Origin: Geodermatophilus ruber
GTDB lineage: Bacteria > Actinomycetota > Actinomycetes > Mycobacteriales > Geodermatophilaceae
Reading direction: 5' to 3'
Length of the DNA: 36,605 bases
NCBI RefSeq assembly: GCF_900114385.1
Contig: NZ_FOSW01000023.1
Location: 1 to 36,605, forward strand
In this document: piece after piece, positions 25,963 through 33,741 of the stretch
How the letters are laid out: every line of letters begins with the position of its first letter
Position numbering within the stretch: position 1 is the first letter of the stretch
Notes under the pieces: model-generated
What the model saw: only the letters and a program-made list of their open reading frames with translations
Databases searched by the model: none
What the model was told of the DNA's origin: nothing
Position numbers and translations under genes: made by a program

Positions 25963-27386
25963 GTGTTCATCGGCACCAAGACCATCGCCGCCTTCTTCGC
26001 GCTCATCGCCCTCGCGGGCGGTCACTTCCGGGGCGGCATCGCACCCCAGCCGACGGGAATCTCGGTCGCCGTCCTGGGCGACTCGTACGCGGCCGGGTTG
26101 GCGCGGACGCCGAGCACACCTGGGAGCACTACACCGCCCTGGAACTGGGCTGGTCGCTGGCGGCCGTCCGGGCCTATCCGGGCGCGGGCTACGTCAACCC
26201 CGGTACCGGCGGTCCTTACGAGTCAGCGCTCGCCGCGCAACCGCTCCCGGCCACGGTCAACCAGGTGATCGTGCAGGGCGGTTTCAACGACATCGCCTAC
26301 GGGCCCGCGGAGGTCGGTCCGGCCGTGAGCCGGACCCTCGCGCTCATCCACGCGCAGGCCCCGCAGGCGTCTGTCACGGTCGTCGGCGCCTTCGATCCCG
26401 GGCCGGGCACCTTCACCTCCCGCTACCCGGCCATGCGCGCCGACGCCGCGGCGATCCAGCAGGCAGTCGAGGCGGCGGGGGACCGGTACGTCGACGGCTT
26501 CGGGATGCGCTACGAGGTCGGCCGGGACGGCGTGCACCCGACGCCCACCGGCCACTCCCAACTCGGATATGCGATCGCCGCGGCCATCCGGCAGGCGGCG
26601 CCGCAGACGACTGGCTCGCGGGCCGGCTGGCTGAACTCCCGCGCGGCCGCCGTCATCGGCATCTCCCGCGTCGGCGCGTTCGGGGCCCGCTACTTCTACC
26701 TGGTCGGCACCGAGGGCGGTCGGCTCGGTCCGGTCACCCAGGTGGCCTTCGGTGATGCCGGCGACATCCCCACGCTGCTGCAGAACGCGGCCGGGCAGTG
26801 CGTGCCGGCGGTCTACCGGCCGTCCAGCGGAACCGTGTACGCCGCCTCGCACCTCGCCGACGGCGGCGGCCAGGTCGAGGCCATCCCGTTCGGCAACCCG
26901 GGCGACCAGCTGGTCCAGAACACGCCCTACGCCACCCCGGCCGGCCGCACGGTGCTCATCCGCCGCCCGTCGCAGGGCACCTTCTTCGAGCGGGTCCCGC
27001 ACGTCGGCGGCCAGCCCGACGTCGGATCCCTGCCGTTCGGCGACCCCGGCGACCGCGGCCTGCAGTACTCGGCCGCCGGCGCCGGCAGCACGCTGGGGGT
27101 CTACCGGCCCGGCACGTCCACCTTCTACCTGGCCGACCCCGGGAGCGGGCCCGCGACGGCGGTGCCGTTCGGGAGCCCCGGCGACCAGGGCCTCGTCGGC
27201 GCCTGGGGCTGGGCGAACTGGGACGGCTCGGACCGAGTCGGCGTCTTCCGCCCGAGCACGGCCCAGTGGTTCCTGGCCGACACCCCGACGCCGCTCACCG
27301 GCGGGGCGGCGCCGCCGATCACCTCCGTCACGTCCTTCTTCTTCGGCGACCCTGGGGACACCGCGCTGGCCTGCGACCCGGCCTGA
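25963..27386 (+). pseudogene. Secreted SGNH/GDSL hydrolase with degenerate C-terminal propeller, frameshifted
   Basis: Frame one starts at the GTG at 25963 with a signal-like VFIGTKTIAAFFALIALAGG and reaches block I, VAVLGDSYAAGL. Near 26097-26103 the frame is lost. The -1 frame continues without a stop from ADAEHTWEHYTALELGW into block III (QGGFNDIA) and block V (DGVHPTPTGHS), then runs to 27386. One missing G in the TTGG run would explain it: restoring it gives GDSYAAGLGADAEHTW. The catalytic Ser, Asn and Asp-His are all present once rejoined. From about nt 26670 the C-terminus has a half repeat, four repeats and a closing half cut short at ALACDPA. The first three repeats have lost the Asp-rich loop. 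It is either a recent pseudogene or a sequencing error. The hydrolase would act on ester groups outside the cell. Confidence 0.75.
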
Positions 27387-27469
27387 CCGCGCGCGCCCAG
27401 GCGCACCTGCTCCCGCGCTGTTACGGTCCGCTCGGTGCCGGAACCGCGGCACGTGACACGGGGGGTCCG

Positions 27470-28417
27470 ATGAACAAGCGTGTGTTTCCTGCCGGCCTGC
27501 TCACGGCCGGGCTGTCCGCCGCCCTGGTCGCCAGCGCGGCGTCGCCGGCCGCCGCGCAGGGCGACCCGGTCTACGGGTGGGGCAACGTCTACTACCTCAG
27601 CGGGGCGCTGAACGACAGCGGCGAGGCGCAGGAGGTGCTCGTCTTCGGGGATCCGGACGACGAGGTCTACTTCGGCGACTGGTACGGCGAGGGCATCGAC
27701 CTGCCGATGGTCCGGCGCGGCAACGTCTTCTTCGTGCCCGACCCCGACGACCCGTCCGTCACGGCGCGGGTCTTCGCCTACGGCGACCCGGACGACGAGA
27801 TCTACGTCGGCGACTGGAACGGCGACGGCGTCGACAGCCTCGCCGTCCGCCGCGGAAACGTCTACTTCGTGAAGAACGACGTCGAGCGCTCCGGCGTCGC
27901 CGACACCGTCTTCGCCTACGGCGACCCCGAGGACGTCGTCCTCGTCGGCAACTGGGACGGCGTCCGCACCGCCCCCGAGACCGCTGGCGGCCAGGGGAAG
28001 GGCGACACCCTGCTGATCCAGCGGGGCAACCAGTTCTTCGTGAAGAACGACCTGCGCACCGGCGTCGCCGACTACACGTTCCGCTTCGGCGACGACTGGG
28101 ACGAGATCCTCGTCGGCGACTGGGTCACCCGGCACCCGGCCGCCGACGGCACCGAGACCGTCGAGAGCGGCAACGGCGCCGACCAGCTCGCCGTCCGCCG
28201 CGGCTACATCTACCACCTCTCCGATGAGCTCGCGGACGCCCGAGCTCGCGGGAGCGACCCCGCCACCGTGCGGGTGTTCGGCTACGGCGACCCCGACGAC
28301 GCGGTGTTCGTCTCCTCGCTGCCCACGCCGGTGGACGAGAACGGGCAGGTCACCGACTGGGAGAGCGCCGTGGCCTACGTCGACGGCGACGGCCTCGGTG
28401 TGCGCCGTCCGGACTGA
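27470..28417 (+). CDS. Secreted stand-alone five-blade propeller protein
   Basis: A 315-residue exported protein with no enzyme domain. The signal peptide (LLTAGLSAALVASAASPAAA) is almost the same as in the protein at 23479. The mature part starts GNVYYLSGALNDSGEAQEVL as a half repeat, continues with GDWYGEGIDLPMV, GDWNGDGVDSLAV, a third repeat with GKGDTLLIQR and a fourth with GNGADQLAVRR, and closes with GDGLGVRRPD. This is the shortest complete version of the module and the best one for structure work. A G-rich GGGGGG precedes the ATG at 27470. A strong bidirectional hairpin follows. Function unknown; a coat or glycan-binding role is inference. Confidence 0.8.
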   Translation: MNKRVFPAGLLTAGLSAALVASAASPAAAQGDPVYGWGNVYYLSGALNDSGEAQEVLVFGDPDDEVYFGDWYGEGIDLPMVRRGNVFFVPDPDDPSVTARVFAYGDPDDEIYVGDWNGDGVDSLAVRRGNVYFVKNDVERSGVADTVFAYGDPEDVVLVGNWDGVRTAPETAGGQGKGDTLLIQRGNQFFVKNDLRTGVADYTFRFGDDWDEILVGDWVTRHPAADGTETVESGNGADQLAVRRGYIYHLSDELADARARGSDPATVRVFGYGDPDDAVFVSSLPTPVDENGQVTDWESAVAYVDGDGLGVRRPD

Positions 28418-28432
28418 TCCGCGCGGACAGCA

Positions 28433-28471
28433 GAGCCCCCGGGGCGACCACGCGGTCGGCCCCGGGGGCTC
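28433..28471. terminator. Bidirectional terminator between convergent genes
   Basis: GAGCCCCCGGGGCGACC pairs with GGTCGGCCCCGGGGGCTC (one bulge) around a 4-base ACGC loop, between the propeller gene and the opposing bactofilin-like gene. It can serve both. Confidence 0.8.
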
Positions 28472-28488
28472 CGTCGTTCAGCTGTCGC

Positions 28489-28905
28489 TCAGGCCGCGGG
28501 GGCCCAGGAGCCGTCCTCCTGCGGGCGCATCATCGGCGCGTCCCCGCGGATGCTCAGCTCGATCGGCGGCTGCAGCTGGGTGAAGGAGCCGTCGGCCTCC
28601 AGCCGCCGGCCGTTGAGCACGGTGCCGACCGCCACCTGCACGTCGGCGCCGGGCTTCACGCCCAGGCGGCCGGTGATGATCCCGCGGAACACGAGCGTGC
28701 CGCCCCGGGCGTGCACGTCGCCCTCCACGATCGCGGCGACGTCGGCCTGGCCGTCCAGCCGCACCTCGAGCGGGCCCTGGACCTTGCCGCGCAGCTCGAG
28801 CCGCCCGTTGGAGACGATCGCGCCGCCGCGGACCGTGCCGTCGACCTTGACCATCCCGCGGACCTCGAGGGGGCCCTGGATGTCCCCGGTCAGCGTCTCG
28901 AACAT
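28489..28905 (-). CDS. Bactofilin-like (polymer-forming cytoskeletal) protein
   Basis: A 138-residue protein with no signal peptide or membrane segment. Short repeating strands with Gly and hydrophobic residues at regular spacing (VRGMVKVDGTVRGGAIVSNG, LELRGKVQGPLEVRLDG, VEGDVHARGGTLVFRGIITG) fit the right-handed beta-helix of bactofilins, followed by a Pro-rich tail. Bactofilins self-assemble into filaments and often guide wall synthesis. The ATG at 28905 (MFETLTGDIQG) has GGAAAGAGG 6-7 bases upstream; the frame runs further 5' but without support. It could also be another small beta-helical protein. Confidence 0.6.
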   Translation of the reverse strand: MFETLTGDIQGPLEVRGMVKVDGTVRGGAIVSNGRLELRGKVQGPLEVRLDGQADVAAIVEGDVHARGGTLVFRGIITGRLGVKPGADVQVAVGTVLNGRRLEADGSFTQLQPPIELSIRGDAPMMRPQEDGSWAPAA

Positions 28906-28981
28906 GCGGTGCCTCTTTCCTCGGTTCCGACGCCCCGGAGGGTACGTGGCCACGCCGACCCGGTCACGGACCGGTAACGGC

Positions 28982-28987
28982 TAGTGT
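28982..28987 (+). promoter_or_regulatory. Candidate -10 box for a leaderless SDR transcript
   Basis: TAGTGT is followed by 8 bases and the ATG of the SDR gene, the same spacing as before wzm, glf and rmlA. There is no Shine-Dalgarno sequence. Confidence 0.35.
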
Positions 28988-28995
28988 CCGGACGC

Positions 28996-29766
28996 ATGAA
29001 GAGCTTCGACGTCGCCGCCGTCGTCACCGGGGGCGCCTCCGGCCTCGGCGAGGCCACCACCCGCGCCCTGGCCGCCCGCGGGGCCGCCGTGACGATCCTC
29101 GACCTGCAGGACGAGCGCGGTAAGGCCCTCGCCGACGAGCTCGGCGGGCACACGACCTTCGTGCGCACCGACGTCACCGACGAGGCCTCGGTGCAGGAGG
29201 CGATCGCCGACGCGACGGGCAAGGACCGGCCACTGCGCATCGCGGTCAACTGCGCCGGCATCGGCTGGGCCGAGCGCGTCGTCGCCAAGAACGGCTCCCC
29301 GCACAGCTTCGAGGGCTTCACCAAGACGGTCATGGTCAACCTGGTCGGCACCTTCAACGTGCTCCGCCAGGCCGCAGCGGCCATGGCGGCGACCGAGCCG
29401 GGGGAGGACGGCGAGCGCGGCGTAATCGTCAACACCGCCTCCATCGCCGCCTACGACGGCCAGATCGGGCAGATCGCCTACAGCGCCTCCAAGGGCGGCA
29501 TCGTCGGCATGACCCTGCCGGCCGCGCGCGACCTCGCCAACGTCGGCGTCCGGGTCTGCACCATCGCCCCCGGCCTGGTCGACACCCCGCTGCTGGCCGG
29601 CCTGCCCGAGGAGGCCCGCAAGGCGCTGGAGGCGGGCATCCCGTTCCCCAAGCGGCTGGCCCGCCCGGAGGACTTCGCCGAGCTGGCGCTCGACATCGTC
29701 GAGCACGGCTACCTCAACGGCGAGGTGATCCGGATGGACGGCGCCCTCCGCATGGCCCCGCGGTGA
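28996..29766 (+). CDS. SDR-family dehydrogenase, 3-hydroxyacyl-CoA dehydrogenase type II (HSD10)-like
   Basis: A 256-residue classical [11 protein letters not shown] (11-18) binds [14 protein letters not shown] follows as the NAG region, and Ser149, Tyr162 and Lys166 (IAYSASKGG) are the catalytic residues. The insertion after AGI with the GSPHSFEGF stretch and the ending [15 protein letters not shown] resemble HSD17B10/3-hydroxy-2-methylbutyryl-CoA dehydrogenases, which oxidise 3-hydroxyacyl-CoA. The ATG at 28996 is favoured over an in-frame GTG at 28984 because the latter lies in the probable -10 box. It appears to be a single-gene unit unrelated to the wall genes. Confidence 0.87.
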   Translation: MKSFDVAAVVTGGASGLGEATTRALAARGAAVTILDLQDERGKALADELGGHTTFVRTDVTDEASVQEAIADATGKDRPLRIAVNCAGIGWAERVVAKNGSPHSFEGFTKTVMVNLVGTFNVLRQAAAAMAATEPGEDGERGVIVNTASIAAYDGQIGQIAYSASKGGIVGMTLPAARDLANVGVRVCTIAPGLVDTPLLAGLPEEARKALEAGIPFPKRLARPEDFAELALDIVEHGYLNGEVIRMDGALRMAPR

Positions 29767-29809
29767 TCTGATCAGCACCGGCACCACCCGCACGTCCCCA
29801 GGAGCACCG

Positions 29810-30751
29810 TTGAGCACCGCCGTCCTTCCCGCGGCGACGTCCCCCGCCTACGAGGGGAGCTGGCGACCGGACTGGCCGCTGGACCTCCGGCGCGCGCTGT
29901 TCCCGCACCAGCGCAGCGCCGGAGATCCGACGCTTCGCTACGACGCAGCCGGTGCCGCCTGGCGCACGACCACCACGCCGGAGGGCCCGGCCACCGTCCG
30001 GATCACGCCGGTGGCGAGGGAGATCCGCATCGCGGCGTGGGGCCCGGGGGCGGTCTGGGCCGGGCGGCAGGTGCCGGCGTGGCTCGGCGCCGACGACCGT
30101 CCGGAGACCTTCGACCCCGGCACCCATCCGCTGGTCGTCCGGCTGCACCGCACGATGCCCTGGCTTCGGCTGGGCCGGACCGGACGCATCTGGGACGCGC
30201 TCGTCCCCGCCGTCCTGGAGCAGAAGGTCACCGTCGTCGAGGCGCACCGGGTGTGGCGGGAGCTGCTCCGGCTGGCCGGTGAGCCCGCGCCCGGCCCGGT
30301 GCCCGACGGCATGCGGGTCATCCCGTCGGCGCAGCGGGTCCTGGACGTGACCGACTGGCAGTGGCACCGCTGCGGCCTGGACGGCGCCCGCCGCCGGGCG
30401 CTGCGGGCGGTCGCCTCGGTGGCCTCCCGGCTGGAGGTCGCCGACACCTACGACTCGCCGGCCCTGCAGCGCCGGCTGACGTCCGTGCCGGGAATCGGCG
30501 TCTGGACGGCGGCCGAGGTCGTGCAGCGCGCCCTCGGCGACCCGGACACCGTCAGCGTCGGCGACTACCACCTCAAGAACATCGTCGGCTGGTCGCTGGC
30601 CGGCCGGAAGACCGACGACGACGGGATGCTCGAGCTCCTCGAGCCCTGGCGCGGGCACCGCCACCGGGTGGTCCGGATGCTCGTGGCCGGCGGCAGCGCC
30701 CCGCCCCGCCGCGGCCCGCGCAACGCCCCGACGAACTACCGCCGCATCTGA
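29810..30751 (+). CDS. DNA-3-methyladenine glycosylase, AlkA/HhH-GPD-like
   Basis: A 313-residue base-excision repair enzyme of the HhH-GPD superfamily. The helix-hairpin-helix LTSVPGIGVWTAAEV lies at about 223-237 and the catalytic Asp is probably Asp252 (VSVGDYHLKN), matching the AlkA pattern of Asp-Tyr-His/Leu. The Lys expected in bifunctional OGG1-type enzymes is not seen in the hairpin. Helical segments RIWDALVPAVLEQKVTVVEA precede it, and the N-terminal ~110 residues form the AlkA-like beta domain. The TTG at 29810 is preceded by GGAG at about 6 bases. The C-terminus (PRRGPRNAPTNYRRI) is basic. The substrate range is not determined. Confidence 0.82.
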   Translation: MSTAVLPAATSPAYEGSWRPDWPLDLRRALFPHQRSAGDPTLRYDAAGAAWRTTTTPEGPATVRITPVAREIRIAAWGPGAVWAGRQVPAWLGADDRPETFDPGTHPLVVRLHRTMPWLRLGRTGRIWDALVPAVLEQKVTVVEAHRVWRELLRLAGEPAPGPVPDGMRVIPSAQRVLDVTDWQWHRCGLDGARRRALRAVASVASRLEVADTYDSPALQRRLTSVPGIGVWTAAEVVQRALGDPDTVSVGDYHLKNIVGWSLAGRKTDDDGMLELLEPWRGHRHRVVRMLVAGGSAPPRRGPRNAPTNYRRI

Positions 30752-30877
30752 CCGCGGAAAGGCGCGTATGGGGTGGCCTCGCGGCTTACGCCGTCCCAGG
30801 ACGAACCCGGCTACGGCTGCTTCGGCGTGCCACTGTGCAAGGTCGCGGTCACGTGCGGCTCAGCTGCATCACGCCCG

Positions 30878-30906
30878 GTGACCGCTCCATCACGTGCGCC
30901 TAACAT
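30878..30906 (+). promoter_or_regulatory. Candidate promoter of the CDP-glycerol-transferase-like gene
   Basis: GTGACC, a 17-base spacer and TAACAT (30901-30906) form a reasonable sigma-70-type promoter. The leader to the ATG at 30987 would be about 75 bases. Confidence 0.4.
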
Positions 30907-30986
30907 GGGGGAGACTTCGCGGCCCGCTATCAGCGGCTGAGACCACCACGCCCTCGGTCCTGGGCTGTTCTGGGGGAACTCCACGC

Positions 30987-32501
30987 ATGATCCTGCATCG
31001 CCCCGTCGCCAAGCTGCGTCACGTCCTGGAGCGGTTCGGCGCCATGGAGGAGCGGCTCGTCGACCTGCAGGCCCGGCTGCAGGAGCTCCAGCAGGTCGTC
31101 GCCGATGGCCAGCACCGCTCCGAGCAGGCAGCCGCCGGCCGCTTCGAGGAGCTGCGCGACAGCGTCCACCTCGCGGCACGCCGGTCAGGGCCGACGCGGC
31201 GACCGACGCGCGCGCTCTTCCTGGTGCACCACATCGAGGCGTGGGACAGCTACCACGACCTCGTCCGGGCGATGCGGAACGCGGCGGACTTCGAGCCGAT
31301 CGTGGTCTCGATCCCGCGCCGCTTCCCCGGAGCGGACGGCTTCTCCTACGAGGAGGAGATCCACCGGGGGCTCGACGCGCGCGGGGTGCCGCACCTGCGG
31401 CTGCCGGCGCACGGTGCAGGTGAGGCGCTGCGGCTGATCAAGGCGATCGACCCGGACCTGGTCTTCCGCCAGTCCCAGTGGGACGTCGACGTCCCCGACG
31501 ACCTCGCGACGCACCGGCTGACGTTCACCCGGCTGTGCCTGATCCCCTACGAGACGATGAACCTGGTGGAGAACGTGCCGGGGCCGGGCGGCGTCAACAC
31601 CGCCGTCGACAATCCGCTGCACCAGGCTGCCTGGGCGGTGTTCTGCGCCAACGACCTCATGTTCGACATGGCGCGGACGGACGGCGTGCGGGCCGGTGAC
31701 CGGTTCCGGGTCACCGGCCACCCGAAGGCCGACCGGCTCCGCGCGGCCGCGCCGTCCTGGCCGATCGACGGCCGGCCCTCCGGGCAGCGGCGCCGCCGGA
31801 TCGTGTGGTCGGCGCACCACAGCATCGGGACGACGTGGTCGAACTTCGGCGCCTTCCCGGCCATGGCCGAGGACATGCTGGCCTGGGCCACCGAGGACCA
31901 GGACACCGAGTTCGTCTTCATGCCCCACCCCGCGCTGCTCACGATCGTCCACTCACCGGAGTCGCCGGTCTCCCCGGACCGGTTGGTGGACTGGCGAGCG
32001 GCGTGGGAGGCGTTGCCGAACACCGCCGTCTTCACCGACGGCGACTATGCACCGCTGCTGGTGGCGTCGGACATGCTGATCACCGACGGGCTCAGCATGC
32101 TGGTGGAGTACCAACTGATCGAGCGCCCGATCGTCTACGTGGAGCGCCCGGACCACCGGCCGTTCACCCCAATCGGGGAGATGGTCCGCAGGGGAACACA
32201 CCCCGTCCGCACCGTCGCCGAGGCGCGCACCGTGGCGAACCCCTTCCTGGCGGGACAGCCGGATCCGTTGCGCCTGCAGCAGGCCCGGAATGTCGAGCGC
32301 CTCTTCGGCCAAGAGTCCAGCGTGCCGCGCATCCTGGACACGCTGCGCGAGATGCTCGCTGCCGAACGGAGCGATCCCGTCGCCCGACCACGGGACCCGG
32401 CGCCCCTTGCCGGGGCGGACCAGACCGCAGTGCTCGGGCGGGGGCGCTCCCAGAGGTGGTCCGACTGGCTGGACGAGGAATCGCAGACCTCCGCCGGCTG
32501 A
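30987..32501 (+). CDS. CDP-glycerol glycerophosphotransferase-like protein (GT-B-like)
   Basis: A 504-residue soluble protein. Residues 1-70 form a likely coiled coil (MEERLVDLQARLQELQQVV). The rest resembles TagF/TagB-like CDP-glycerol glycerophosphotransferases: a Rossmann-type ALFLVHHIEAWDSYHDLVRA, then IVWSAHHSIG with paired histidines, FMPHPALL, and LLVASDMLITDGLSMLVEYQ followed by RPIVYVERPDHRPF, the usual nucleotide-binding C-terminal signature in which ITDGLS replaces ITDYSS. The ATG at 30987 has GGGGGA upstream. In TagF relatives the enzyme transfers polyol phosphate to a wall teichoic acid; related proteins transfer sugars. It stands alone with its own promoter. The substrate is not identifiable from sequence. 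Confidence 0.65.
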   Translation: MILHRPVAKLRHVLERFGAMEERLVDLQARLQELQQVVADGQHRSEQAAAGRFEELRDSVHLAARRSGPTRRPTRALFLVHHIEAWDSYHDLVRAMRNAADFEPIVVSIPRRFPGADGFSYEEEIHRGLDARGVPHLRLPAHGAGEALRLIKAIDPDLVFRQSQWDVDVPDDLATHRLTFTRLCLIPYETMNLVENVPGPGGVNTAVDNPLHQAAWAVFCANDLMFDMARTDGVRAGDRFRVTGHPKADRLRAAAPSWPIDGRPSGQRRRRIVWSAHHSIGTTWSNFGAFPAMAEDMLAWATEDQDTEFVFMPHPALLTIVHSPESPVSPDRLVDWRAAWEALPNTAVFTDGDYAPLLVASDMLITDGLSMLVEYQLIERPIVYVERPDHRPFTPIGEMVRRGTHPVRTVAEARTVANPFLAGQPDPLRLQQARNVERLFGQESSVPRILDTLREMLAAERSDPVARPRDPAPLAGADQTAVLGRGRSQRWSDWLDEESQTSAG

Positions 32502-32515
32502 CCCGGCCTATCGGT

Positions 32516-32533
32516 GGCCTCGAAAGAGAGGCC
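32516..32533 (+). terminator. Small hairpin after the CDP-glycerol-transferase-like gene
   Basis: GGCCTC and GAGGCC arms around a GAAAGA loop, 14 bases past the stop. It is weak, with no U-tract. The rest of the 260-bp gap to the next gene holds a second 6-bp hairpin (GACCCG/CGGGTC, near 32593-32610) and nothing else that I can name. Confidence 0.35.
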
Positions 32534-32761
32534 GCGTCCACGAGGTCAGAGCCGCAGACGTCATCTCGGCGCGTGGCGAGAGCAAGGAGCTGACCCGACT
32601 TTCCGGGTCGGACCAATTGTCCGGCCGGGGGTCCAGTCGCATCACCCGCGGGGGTGGAGTGCTGCCCATCCGTCTGCACTTCCTCAAGCGCCACCCGCCT
32701 CGCGGCGATGACCGTCACGGCACCTAGAACTGCTCCCCGGTCCGATGACGGGAGGGCGGCG

Positions 32762-33535
32762 ATGCCGGCAGAACGACTCACAGTCAGCGCAACCGCGGGG
32801 CGAGGACGTCGCCCGGGTGCGCTGACCACCGTCCTCACGGTGTCCCTCACCGTCGCAGCCATGCCCACGGGCGCCGCGCAGGCCCGTCCCGGCGGCGCGG
32901 GCGACCACTTCTTCTTTGCCGGGGCCGGCAACACCTCCGGTGTCGCGAGTGAGCAGTTCTGGTTCGGGGACCCGGGGGACCAGGTCTACGTCGGCGACTG
33001 CGCCAGGAACGGGCGCGACGACGTGATGGTGCGCCACGCACCCGCGCCTCCGCCGGCCTCGGGCTTCGGCGACGGCCTGCACCGCATGGGCGCCGGGATC
33101 GCTCCCGGCGCGTACCGCTCCTCGGCGGTCGGCGGGTTCTGCTACTGGGAGCGGCTGTCCGGCTTTGGCGGCACGCTCGACGACATCATCGCCAACGGCA
33201 TCGGCAGCCCCGAGATCGTCACCCTCGAGGCGGGGGATGCCGGCTTCGACAGCAGGGGGTGCGGGACGTGGCAGCCGCTCGGCGCCACCTACCCGCCGAG
33301 TCCCCAGACGGTGTTCGGCGAGGGGACGTTCCAGGTCGGTACGCACATCGCACCCAGTACGTACCGGGCCGACGGCGTCGCCGACTCCTGCTACTGGGAG
33401 CGGCTGTCGAACTTCTCCCGCGAGTGGATCGACGGGGTGATCGCCAACGAGATCGGCTCGACGATGGTCACGATCGCGCCCACGGACGCCGGCTTCAGCA
33501 GCTTCGAGTGCGGCACCTGGACGCGCGTCGGCTGA
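32762..33535 (+). CDS. Small secreted protein: one propeller blade plus two CYWERLSG modules
   Basis: A 257-residue exported protein. The signal peptide ends at about residue 40 (TGAAQA). FFFAGAGNTSGVASEQFWFG and GDPGDQVYVGDCARNGRDD are the opening and closing half repeats of the propeller family joined directly, so only one blade is left, and the Trp of GDW is Cys. Then come two copies of a ~75-residue unit: IAPGAYRSSAVGGFCYWERL with ANGIGSPEIVTLEAGDAGF and CGTW, and IAPSTYRADGVADSCYWERL with ANEIGSTMVTIAPTDAGF and CGTW. Each unit has two Cys that could pair. I have seen this unit in many actinobacterial exported proteins but know of no assigned function. GGAGG 6-7 bases before the ATG supports the start. 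It is followed by a terminator. Confidence 0.78.
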   Translation: MPAERLTVSATAGRGRRPGALTTVLTVSLTVAAMPTGAAQARPGGAGDHFFFAGAGNTSGVASEQFWFGDPGDQVYVGDCARNGRDDVMVRHAPAPPPASGFGDGLHRMGAGIAPGAYRSSAVGGFCYWERLSGFGGTLDDIIANGIGSPEIVTLEAGDAGFDSRGCGTWQPLGATYPPSPQTVFGEGTFQVGTHIAPSTYRADGVADSCYWERLSNFSREWIDGVIANEIGSTMVTIAPTDAGFSSFECGTWTRVG

Positions 33536-33556
33536 CCCTGGTCGTTCGCGTGGTGG

Positions 33557-33599
33557 GGCTGTGACTCCTGGGGCTGCTCGTGCTCCAGGGGTCACAGCC
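33557..33599 (+). terminator. Terminator after the small secreted protein gene
   Basis: GGCTGTGACTCCTGG pairs with CCAGGGGTCACAGCC with one wobble, around a 13-base loop, 21 bases past the stop. There is no U-tract. Confidence 0.7.
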
Positions 33600-33741
33600 T
33601 CATCGCGTTCACGCTTCGGCAGCGTGTCCTCACGCGGAGTGTTGAGGCGAGTTCCTAACGTTTCGGCATCGATGGCCGGCAGCGGCCGCTCGACGGCCGG
33701 ACCGGACGGAGAGCGGTGCGCTCGGACCCCGGGAGTACCAC

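Noticed and set aside
26090..26110. Programmed -1 frameshift in the SGNH hydrolase gene
   Set aside because: No X-XXY-YYZ slippery heptamer or downstream stem is evident. A lost G in a short G run is simpler.
23479..28417. CRISPR or satellite-like repeats
   Set aside because: The repetition is at protein level (propeller blades) with diverged DNA, with no short identical repeats and unique spacers.
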